DNA of 64,000 bases from an uncultured Phaeodactylibacter sp. (GTDB taxonomy: Bacteria > Bacteroidota > Bacteroidia > Chitinophagales > Saprospiraceae), in contig CAJXNH010000001.1 of assembly GCA_913057245.1 (NCBI GenBank), forward strand, positions 62,001 through 126,000, written 5' to 3'. Under the pieces are notes generated by a model. The model had not been told where the DNA came from. It was given only the letters and a program-made list of their open reading frames with translations, and ran no database searches. Shown piece by piece: positions 50,661 to 58,225 of this stretch (its first letter is position 1; the number at the start of each line of letters is the position of its first letter). A program made the position numbers and the translations under genes.

Positions 50661-50732
50661 ATGGAGGCTTTTCAGATGTATCCATTTTTCGTATTTCACA
50701 GATTTGTTTTATTAATGCCTCAGCTGCCATAA
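50661..50732 (+). CDS. Possible 23-residue small protein or leader peptide
   Basis: An ATG at 50661 opens a 23-codon frame (MEAFQMYPFFVFHRFVLLMP, then three residues) ending at TAA 50730-50732. It is 15 nt upstream of the next gene at 50748. The leader before this ATG, CTATAAACAAACAAAACA, nearly repeats the leader immediately before ppc (32650-32667). That A-rich sequence suggests a real translation start. The peptide is hydrophobic and aromatic. It could be a small membrane peptide or a leader peptide for the 76-residue protein. No homologue is recognised. Confidence 0.35.
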   Translation: MEAFQMYPFFVFHRFVLLMPQLP

Positions 50733-50747
50733 TTTAATTCAGCAATT

Positions 50748-50978
50748 ATGGATGCATCTAACCAAACTCAATTATTGCTTTGCGCACTCCGGCACTTCGG
50801 AATTGATGTGGAGCAATGCAAGGACAAGGAGTTCCTTTTGCCCGGGGAGGTCCGGATTACGATAGGGCCCGATGGTGCTTTCCATCTTCATCGGGACGGT
50901 CAAGCCCTCGGTCGCTTTTCAGACGTTGTCCGCCTATGCACTACTGTACAGGAAAAAGCCCTGCTGAAAAAGCAATAA
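50748..50978 (+). CDS. Small hypothetical protein
   Basis: A 76-residue frame (MDASNQTQLLLCALRHFGID) with no signal peptide and no membrane helix. It contains predicted short strands (EVRITIGPDGAFHLHRDGQALGRF) and a C-terminal helix with Lys. Codon use is similar to neighbours. It lies downstream of the IR at 50552-50640 and of the 23-codon frame, and is convergent with the ClpA/B-like gene (21-nt gap). No family is recognised; the reading as a real gene rests on length, start context and the A-rich leader. Confidence 0.5.
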   Translation: MDASNQTQLLLCALRHFGIDVEQCKDKEFLLPGEVRITIGPDGAFHLHRDGQALGRFSDVVRLCTTVQEKALLKKQ

Positions 50979-50999
50979 CGGCTCTTGTCCACAGCCTTT

Positions 51000-53900
51000 C
51001 TATAAAGGGTAAAGTGCTTTGCGCAACTGTGCTGGTACGCCCGCGTAGACCAGCAGTAAAAACTCTTCAGCCGTGATATCTGCTGCATTTGCAAAACCCG
51101 TTCGCAAGTCGGTAATTGTATACCTGGCATCATACAGCCGGATAACCCGGTGAGCAGATTCAGGGTCCAGACGTCCGTTTAAGGTCACTCGTATTGGAAT
51201 CGGGGTACGATTAGCCGTGTAGAACAGATGAATACCCGATTCTCCTTCCAATAAGGTCCTCAGTCCGTAGCCTTCAATTTCAATATCATTATCCTCATTT
51301 CGGGTAGGGGAGAGGTCCAGCCACTGAAGCAGCTTGTCGTAAAGATTGAGCAAGAAATCGACCTCGGTCTGCCCCATGCCAATAATGCAGGATTGCACAT
51401 TCAGGCGGAGTTTGCCAGGAGGTTTGATGAGGACTGCGCGCTGCTGCAGCTGTAATATGGCAACGGTCAGAAAGTGGTTGAGGAACTCCGTACGCAGGCT
51501 GTCAAATTGAACATTGGCATATTGGTACGCATCACTGATCTCACGTATGCCTTCCTGCTGAAAGAGCTTGTCCTTGAAATTTTCGCGAACGCCTTTGGTT
51601 GACCAGTCGCTCCGGGGTACCATATTTACCGATTTCAGGCGGAGCGGGATGGCAGGGCCGATCTTATAATAACGGTCCCGGAACGCCAGGCTGATGTTAT
51701 TAATGGCTTCCTTAGCTTCAACCACCTTCGACTTAAAGTGGTGGTACTCCCAGTCGAGCTGCCCGGCCGATTGCCCGTCGATGTAGACAACAGGTCCGTC
51801 TTCCTGATTGGCAGCTTCGTAGGCTTCGAGTTCGTCCAGCATCAGGTCGAGGGTACGAATGAGCTTACGGTAGAATCCCCTGCCTTTGGTTTCTTCCGGC
51901 AACGCTGGCATCCATTCTTCTTCCAGCGGCTCAACAAACTCCAGAGGGGTGATCTCTGGGTGGAGCTGCCCATCTTTCAGGACGATATCCATCAGGATGG
52001 GGTGATCAGAATGGGTATTGATCAGTTGCTCAGCGGAAAGGGCGGTAAGGTCGCGCTCAATTTGCCGTTTTAGTGCCCGTCCGCCCATGCGTGGGTCGAA
52101 ACCCCGTTGGGACACCCATTCCAGAGCATCCTGACTGATGTTAAGGATGGTGGCCCGGCGGACGAAGCCATCCCGTTTGAGGAGTTCCCTAATCTGAATC
52201 CGGGCAATACCCAGGATGTGTTCTGGCCGGAGCGGGTTGAAAACGATCGTATGGTCGATACGGTTGATGAACTCTGGCCGAAACTGTTGTTCCATGGCCC
52301 GGCGGTAGGCGTGCGCCTGAGACTGTTCTGAGTGGGTGAACCCCAGCTGTGTTCCTGCTTCCCGCGCTCCGACGTTGGAGGTCATGATGATAATGGTATT
52401 CGTAAAGTCGATCGTCCGTCCGAGGCTATCAGTCAGCCGGCCATCATCGAGTAATTGGAGTAGCAGGTCCCGTACCAAAGGGTGGGCTTTCTCAATCTCA
52501 TCGAGCAGGACGATGCTGAAGGGGCGGTAGCGCACGGCACCAGTCAGTTGCCCCTCCGGATTATAATAGTCGCCGATCAGCCGCTGAAGGCTGCTGCTAT
52601 CGATGTATTCATTCATATCAAACCGTAACAACTGCTTTTCGCTGCCCATGAGGTAGTTGCAGAGGACCTTGGCCGCCTGTGTTTTCCCGACCCCCGTAGG
52701 CCCGATGAACAGGAAAGAAGACAGGGGGCGCCCGGGGTGGTTGAGTTTGGCCTTGACCAACTGCACAACATCAGCCAGGGCGTGCACCGCTTCCGGTTGC
52801 CCTACGAGCTGTTGCCCCAGCGTGCCCTGAATGGCTTCCGGCTGAAGCGGTTCGGCAGCATCAAAAATATGCTCCTGAAGCCCACTGAAGTTGCGGAACT
52901 CCTCCCGTACCTCCGGCGCGTCCACGATACCATACCGGTGCTTAACCGCCAGTTGTTCCAGCAGCCTGATTACACTGCCTGGCAGGGGTTTGTTGCGCAG
53001 GTAATTGCGTTGAATGGAGAGCAGCTGCTCTATGGCCTGAATCTTGATTTGGTTGTCGTTGTTACGCTCCTGCTGTCGCCGCTTTTCAATGATGATCTGA
53101 ATGGCTTTTTCCATGTCGGGCTCTTCGATGCGGACCACCCGGAACAGGTTACTGAAGCGCCGCCCTTTTTCCTGCAGGGTCTTCCATTCCTCAGGTGTCG
53201 CGATGACCATCAGGTGCAGTTGCCGTTTTTCGAGGTAAGGGCGCAGTACATCGCTGAGGGTCATGTCATTCTGCGCCGACTTGCCGATACGGAGCAGTGC
53301 GATAGGGTTGTCAATCAGCATTTTGTCGCTGTCGCCCTTTTTTTCGGCAGGCTGCATGATGAACTCAATGATGGCTTCGAGTCGCTTTTGCCACATGCCC
53401 ACAATACTCATGCCTGCAATGAGCCGGGTGGGGTCAATATGCCACAGGCGCTGATGCCGGCCTTTGGCCTTTTCGTAGTAGCCGGACTCGTAGCGCCATA
53501 CAGCTTCCTGCACAATAGTGTGCTTGCCAACGCCATCTGGCCCGACAATAGCGATTGGCGTCTGTGCAGGTTGGTACATGAGTTGGTAAAGCTGTTGTAC
53601 CCGCTCTTCCTGATGATAGGCCCGATTGAGTTCTGACGGGTAAAGTGCATTCAGGTCCTGGCCGGTCTTTTCGGCTTCCACGGCACCGTCAAAGGAAGTG
53701 TCGTCCAGCAAACTGCTGAGGAACCAGTTATTGGCTGGTGCATCAAAAGAAAAGGGCGTCGCAGCGATATTGACGGTCACCTCTACTTCTGTCAGAAAAT
53801 CTTTGTCGCTGCAGAAGTAGTCCTGAGGAGAAAAACCATCCTGCTCCTCTTTTTTGAGTTGCTTCAACAGCTTTCGGATGACCCGGCGGCAGGCCTGTTC

Positions 53901-54290
53901 AAATTCGGTATGGGATTTGGCATCCGAGATGTACATGTAGTTGTTCAGGGTGGGCAGCACTACAAAATTCATCTGCTGCAAGTTAAAAACGGCTACCGGA
54001 TACTGTCCGGCGATAAACTGCCGGTCAACGGTGAACTCGTACCGGAACTGATGATACCGGACCTCAGGGCGGAACATCATCCAAAGGAGCTGAAGGGCAT
54101 TTTCCCGGTCCAGGCTGAAGCCTTTAAACTGGTTCTTAATTTCCTTTTGGTATTGCACTATCGCATGCTCGTAACGGCGGTGAGTAGTCACTGGGTAATC
54201 CAGAAATAAAGGGCGCAGGCTGTAGTGGCGCTTCCCGTTTAGTTCGAGATCGCTGACCAGAGTAGGGACTTGCAGCTTGACGTTGGCCAT
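51000..54290 (-). CDS. Divergent ClpA/B-like AAA+ ATPase with PCRF-like C-terminal segment
   Basis: The ATG at 54290 (MANVKLQVPTLVSDLELNGK) is chosen. The 1096-residue protein has a unique N-terminal domain (about 1-200). A first ATPase module follows with Walker A GPDGVGKH (250-257) but a changed Walker B (MLIDNPI, Asp327-Asn328, where Asp-Glu is expected). No M-domain coiled coil separates it from the second module. The second module has Walker A GPTGVGKT (530-537), Walker B IVLLDEIEKAH (593-603) and FRPEFINR (670-677). The pore loop GYVG of ClpB/ClpA is missing: the stretch reads IGDYYNPEGQLTGAVR. A C-terminal extension of about 300 residues ends with RLNVQSCIIGMGQTEVDFLL (962-981) and EGYGLRTLLEGESGIHLFY (1006-1024), resembling the PCRF domain of class I release factors. 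There is no GGQ domain. It may unfold or remodel an unknown partner. Confidence 0.85.
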   Translation of the reverse strand: MANVKLQVPTLVSDLELNGKRHYSLRPLFLDYPVTTHRRYEHAIVQYQKEIKNQFKGFSLDRENALQLLWMMFRPEVRYHQFRYEFTVDRQFIAGQYPVAVFNLQQMNFVVLPTLNNYMYISDAKSHTEFEQACRRVIRKLLKQLKKEEQDGFSPQDYFCSDKDFLTEVEVTVNIAATPFSFDAPANNWFLSSLLDDTSFDGAVEAEKTGQDLNALYPSELNRAYHQEERVQQLYQLMYQPAQTPIAIVGPDGVGKHTIVQEAVWRYESGYYEKAKGRHQRLWHIDPTRLIAGMSIVGMWQKRLEAIIEFIMQPAEKKGDSDKMLIDNPIALLRIGKSAQNDMTLSDVLRPYLEKRQLHLMVIATPEEWKTLQEKGRRFSNLFRVVRIEEPDMEKAIQIIIEKRRQQERNNDNQIKIQAIEQLLSIQRNYLRNKPLPGSVIRLLEQLAVKHRYGIVDAPEVREEFRNFSGLQEHIFDAAEPLQPEAIQGTLGQQLVGQPEAVHALADVVQLVKAKLNHPGRPLSSFLFIGPTGVGKTQAAKVLCNYLMGSEKQLLRFDMNEYIDSSSLQRLIGDYYNPEGQLTGAVRYRPFSIVLLDEIEKAHPLVRDLLLQLLDDGRLTDSLGRTIDFTNTIIIMTSNVGAREAGTQLGFTHSEQSQAHAYRRAMEQQFRPEFINRIDHTIVFNPLRPEHILGIARIQIRELLKRDGFVRRATILNISQDALEWVSQRGFDPRMGGRALKRQIERDLTALSAEQLINTHSDHPILMDIVLKDGQLHPEITPLEFVEPLEEEWMPALPEETKGRGFYRKLIRTLDLMLDELEAYEAANQEDGPVVYIDGQSAGQLDWEYHHFKSKVVEAKEAINNISLAFRDRYYKIGPAIPLRLKSVNMVPRSDWSTKGVRENFKDKLFQQEGIREISDAYQYANVQFDSLRTEFLNHFLTVAILQLQQRAVLIKPPGKLRLNVQSCIIGMGQTEVDFLLNLYDKLLQWLDLSPTRNEDNDIEIEGYGLRTLLEGESGIHLFYTANRTPIPIRVTLNGRLDPESAHRVIRLYDARYTITDLRTGFANAADITAEEFLLLVYAGVPAQLRKALYPL

Positions 54291-54461
54291 GAAGGATTGG
54301 TATGATGTTGTCGGGCAAGATAAGTTTTTTGCGGAAATGACAAGCACTTGGCAAAAGGGCAACTTGGTTGCTGAACTTTATTTGTACACCAGAACATAAA
54401 AACGGGCGCTCTGTTGTTTTGGGTGAATGATGATAAATCTCCAACCTTAAAAAAGCAATCC

Positions 54462-57400
54462 ATGAAGAAGTTGTACATGGTGAGCCTGGCTATGCTATTG
54501 GCATGCCTGAGCTTTGCCCAAACTGCTAACGTTCAAATCATCCACAACTCGCCTACGCCGGGGACCAATACCGGCCCTACTGTTGACATTTATGTTAATG
54601 ATGCGCTATTACCGGAGCTGACAGGTGTGCCTTACTGGGCTGCCACAGCGTTCCTCGAAGTGCCGGCTGGCGCAGATATTGAGGTGGATGTCGCTGTCTC
54701 GCCCAGTAATTCAGCTGATGACGCCATTGCCACTTTCCCACTGGGAGCGCTGGAGGAGGGTGTTAATTACACGGTTATTGCCACTGGCGTGGTCGGCAAT
54801 ATGGATACGCCCTTCGACCTGGCCGTCAATGCCAATGCCAGAACAGAAGCCGAAATGATGGGCATGGTAGACCTCAATGTATACCACGGTTCCACCAATG
54901 CACCTGCTGTAGACGTAGATGCCCGGACTGTCGGCACACTTATCCCCGGTCTGGAGTATGGCAATTATACGGACTACTTGTCTGTGGAACCGCAGACCTA
55001 CTACCTGGATGTCCGTGCCGCCGGTAACCCGGATATCGTTGCGACCTTTGAAGCGGATCTGAGCACCCTCGGCGGAGGCGCTGCCACGGTCTTTGCATCC
55101 GGTTTGCTGGGTGCCACGCCTGAATTTGGGCTGTTCGCTGCCCTGCCTGATGGTACGGTTCTTGAATTGCCTGCTGCGTCCGTTGCGCGCCTGCAGGTGA
55201 TCCACAACTCCCCAAGCCCTACTGTCGATGTTTATGCAAATGGCGGGCTGCTGCTGGATGACTTTGCTTTCCGCACGGCTTCCGAATTCATCTTTGTAGA
55301 CGCCGGTGTGGAAATCAACATCGGTGTTGCGCTGGATAACAGTACCTCCGTAGCCGATACTCTGGTGAACTTCCCTGTGACTTTTGAGAATGGCAAGACC
55401 TACGTCGTTGCTGCCGATGGTATTGTCGGGGATACCGATTTCCCCTTCACCCTGCATGTGAATGACATGGGGCAGGAAGCCGCCAGTGATGTGGAGTCTG
55501 TAGCCTTCGCCGCCCTGCACGGCTCGCCGGGCGCGCCCAATGTGGATGTGGATATCCGCACGGTAGGTAATATTATTGAAGATTTACCCTATGGTTCCTA
55601 CACCGATTACCTGGAAGCCGAGCCCGGGCTGTACTACCTGGATGTGCGCGCCGCTGGCAGTCCGGATATTGTAGCGACCTTCGAAGCGGACCTCAGTGGT
55701 CTGGGCGGAGGCGCAGCAACGGTTTTTGCTTCTGGTATTCTGGGTGGTGACCCTGCCTTTGGTTTGTTCGCTGCCCTGCCTGATGGTACGGTTGTGGAAT
55801 TCCCGGCAACTGCCGTGGCACGCGTGCAAATCATTCACAACTCACCGAGCCCAACCGTAGACATCTATGCGAATGGCAGCCTGTTGCTGGACGACTTTGC
55901 ATTCCAAACAGCGACCCCATTTGAAACCCTGCCGGCCGAGACTATGATCAATATTGGTGTGGCGCTCAGTGACAGCGAGTCTGTGGAAGATACGTTGGTC
56001 AACTTCCCGGTTATGTTTGAAAATGGAGAAACCTACGTGGTCTTTGCAAATGGTATCGTTGGTGATGCTGATAATCCTTTCGGCCTTGCGGTGAGCGCAA
56101 TGGGGCAGGAAGCAAGCACCGATCCTGAAACCCTTCAGGTGATGGCTTTCCATGGTTCCCCCGGTGCACCAGCTGTAGATATCAATGATTCCGGTGATGC
56201 GCCTTTCATCACGGGACTGTCTTACGGAGCATTTACCGACGGCTATCTTGACCTGCCCGGTATTCAGTACTTCCTCGAAGTACGCCCGGCAGGTGCGGAT
56301 GACCTGGTCGGTACTTTCATCCAAAACCTGACTGGTACAGAAGGGCTCGCTGCCGTGGTTTTTGCCTCAGGTATTGTCGGTGGCGATCCTGGTTTCAATC
56401 TCCTGACGGTCCTGCCCGACGGAAGTGTCATTCCATTCACGCCAGCGGCTCGTGTGCAAATCATCCATAATTCACCGGCGGCGGCAGCTGCAAGTGTAGA
56501 CCTCTGGGTTAACAACGCAGTGAAAATCGAGGAAGACCTGGATTTCCAAACTGCTACAAGCGCAACGACATTTTACCCGACCCGCACACCGCTTACCATT
56601 GGCGTGGCACCTGCAGACAGTGAAGAGCCTGGTGACATCTTGTTCAATGTAACAGAGCCTGTAGTGTTTGAAGACGGAAAGTTCAATATCATTATCGCCA
56701 ACGGTATCCCTGGTGATGCAGACAATCCTTTTGAGCTGGTACAAAACACAGAAGGAGTGCTGTTTTCCGAAGACCCCGATCAGATAGATGTAACCGTATT
56801 CCACGGCTCACCGGGTGCACCGGCAGTAGATGTGACGGCACGCGACCTGGGTGCTGAGCTGGTTAGCGATTTGGCTTATGGTAACTTCTCCGGCGTGTTG
56901 CCAATTGATCCGGAAACTTACTACCTGGAGATCACACCTGGAGACAGTGATGCCCTTGTTGCAACTTTCGAATCCGAAATTCCGGAAGGTCTTGCTGGCT
57001 TTGGCGTAACTGTTGTGGCTTCCGGTCTGCTGGGCGATGAGCCACCCTTCGATTTGATTGCCTTCTCTCCGCTGGGAGATGCCGTGCGCTTTACACCGGT
57101 AGCACAAGTGCAGGTGATTCACAACTCTGCTGACCCAACCGTGGATGTCTATGCCAACGGTGACCTGCTGCTAAATGACTTTGCGTACCGCACGGCAACG
57201 CCATTTGTCGATTTGCCGACCCGCACGGATATCGACCTGGCAGTAGCTGGTGAGAACAGCAATTCCGCGGATGATGCGATTGCAACATTTGAGGATATCC
57301 GCTTTAATGATGGTCAAAAGTATGTCGTCATGGCAACCGGCCTGGTTGGTAATGCGGATACCCCGTTTGATCTGGCGGTATTCGATATGGCACAGACTGC

Positions 57401-58028
57401 GGCAGCTGATGAAGGCGTAGACCTGCTGCTTTACCATGGTTCCACTGATGCGCCTGAGGTTGATGTCACCGTTCAGAGCACAGGAGGAATACTGTTTGAC
57501 GATGTAGCCTACGGAGACTATCAGGGTTATGTGAACGTACCAGCTGCTTCTTACCAGCTGAATGTCACGCCTGCTGACGACAACAGTACCGCGGTGAAAG
57601 CCTACGAGGCAGACCTCACCGGACTGGAAGGCGGCGCAGCAACGGTATTTGCGACTGGCTTCCTGGGTGAAGCGGAAGGGCCTACCGCATTCGGAGTATG
57701 GGTAGCCCTTGCAGACGGCACCACTTTTCCACTCGGCGAGTTGACAAGCACCCGGGAAGTGGATGCAGCCTTCGATGAGTTCCTGATTGCACCGAATCCT
57801 GTACGCACTCAGGCGACGGTTCAATTCAGTATCAATGAGCCACTACAGGTGACGGAGGAAATTCGCAGCCTTACCGGACAAGTGGTATATGCCAGTGATT
57901 TGGGTACACAGGTAGCAGGTCAGCACAACCGCACTGTAGAGGTGAGTGCACTGCCTGCTGGAATGTACACCTACAATCTGGTCACTCCACTGGGTACAAT
58001 TACCCGCCGCCTGGTTGTGGTAAAATAG
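54462..58028 (+). CDS. Five-repeat DUF4397 secreted protein with T9SS domain
   Basis: The ATG at 54462 (MKKLYMVSLAMLLACLSFAQ) gives a clean signal peptide; the frame continues upstream without a better start. The 1188-residue mature product consists of five tandem DUF4397 units of about 210-220 residues, each starting VQ[IV]IHNSP. Each holds two sub-blocks (V.VYHGS..APAVDVDARTV and ATVFASG.LG.-like). The last about 85 residues (EFLIAPNPVRTQATVQFSIN, GQVVYASDLGTQVAG, SALPAGMYTYNLVTPLGTIT) form the T9SS type A sorting domain. It is probably a surface or extracellular matrix protein, similar in style to bacterial Ig-like adhesins. It is divergent from the ClpA/B-like gene and 200 nt upstream of the double AAA+ gene. 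Confidence 0.9.
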   Translation: MKKLYMVSLAMLLACLSFAQTANVQIIHNSPTPGTNTGPTVDIYVNDALLPELTGVPYWAATAFLEVPAGADIEVDVAVSPSNSADDAIATFPLGALEEGVNYTVIATGVVGNMDTPFDLAVNANARTEAEMMGMVDLNVYHGSTNAPAVDVDARTVGTLIPGLEYGNYTDYLSVEPQTYYLDVRAAGNPDIVATFEADLSTLGGGAATVFASGLLGATPEFGLFAALPDGTVLELPAASVARLQVIHNSPSPTVDVYANGGLLLDDFAFRTASEFIFVDAGVEINIGVALDNSTSVADTLVNFPVTFENGKTYVVAADGIVGDTDFPFTLHVNDMGQEAASDVESVAFAALHGSPGAPNVDVDIRTVGNIIEDLPYGSYTDYLEAEPGLYYLDVRAAGSPDIVATFEADLSGLGGGAATVFASGILGGDPAFGLFAALPDGTVVEFPATAVARVQIIHNSPSPTVDIYANGSLLLDDFAFQTATPFETLPAETMINIGVALSDSESVEDTLVNFPVMFENGETYVVFANGIVGDADNPFGLAVSAMGQEASTDPETLQVMAFHGSPGAPAVDINDSGDAPFITGLSYGAFTDGYLDLPGIQYFLEVRPAGADDLVGTFIQNLTGTEGLAAVVFASGIVGGDPGFNLLTVLPDGSVIPFTPAARVQIIHNSPAAAAASVDLWVNNAVKIEEDLDFQTATSATTFYPTRTPLTIGVAPADSEEPGDILFNVTEPVVFEDGKFNIIIANGIPGDADNPFELVQNTEGVLFSEDPDQIDVTVFHGSPGAPAVDVTARDLGAELVSDLAYGNFSGVLPIDPETYYLEITPGDSDALVATFESEIPEGLAGFGVTVVASGLLGDEPPFDLIAFSPLGDAVRFTPVAQVQVIHNSADPTVDVYANGDLLLNDFAYRTATPFVDLPTRTDIDLAVAGENSNSADDAIATFEDIRFNDGQKYVVMATGLVGNADTPFDLAVFDMAQTAAADEGVDLLLYHGSTDAPEVDVTVQSTGGILFDDVAYGDYQGYVNVPAASYQLNVTPADDNSTAVKAYEADLTGLEGGAATVFATGFLGEAEGPTAFGVWVALADGTTFPLGELTSTREVDAAFDEFLIAPNPVRTQATVQFSINEPLQVTEEIRSLTGQVVYASDLGTQVAGQHNRTVEVSALPAGMYTYNLVTPLGTITRRLVVVK
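54531..57749 (+). repeat. Five tandem DUF4397-coding repeats
   Basis: Repeat units begin at 54531, 55191, 55824, 56454 and 57108, giving periods of 660, 633, 630 and 654 nt. Units 2 and 3 are most alike at DNA level (for example around 55010-55090 and 55645-55725). The repeats could recombine and change the protein's length. Confidence 0.85.
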
Positions 58029-58072
58029 AAGGACAAGATTATCTGAAGACTATTTTTTATAGTTGATTGGAT

Positions 58073-58108
58073 TGCGCCCTGTCGGTAATTACGGCAGGGC
58101 GCATTTTG
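58073..58108 (+). terminator. Terminator of the DUF4397 gene
   Basis: A 9-bp stem, TGCGCCCTG (58073-58081) with CAGGGCGCA (58095-58103), a 13-nt loop with extra pairing, and a TTTT tract lie 45 nt past the stop. It separates the DUF4397 gene from the AAA+ gene transcriptionally. Confidence 0.75.
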
Positions 58109-58225
58109 TATACAAAACCGACTTTTTTAGAAAAAATGTACCTTAAGGGGCATTTCCACGTATAGAATTAAATTGAAAATGCGCTATTTGTTTATCTTTA
58201 ATGACTTTAACCAGTTAATTGCCGA

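Noticed and set aside
52737-53636. 299-codon plus-strand frame within the ClpA/B-like gene
   Set aside because: It is the antisense of the D1-D2 region, with no start context or recognisable domain.
51000-54290. Ordinary ClpB disaggregase or T6SS ClpV
   Set aside because: The M-domain and pore loop are missing, Walker B of D1 is changed and no T6SS gene is in the window.
54711-55520. 269-codon minus-strand frame in the DUF4397 repeats
   Set aside because: Periodic sequence keeps an opposite frame open; similar shorter frames recur at each repeat.
54531-57749. CRISPR-like or satellite interpretation of the tandem repeats
   Set aside because: Periods are 630-660 nt, the frame is kept throughout and the units encode DUF4397 domains with normal codon use.
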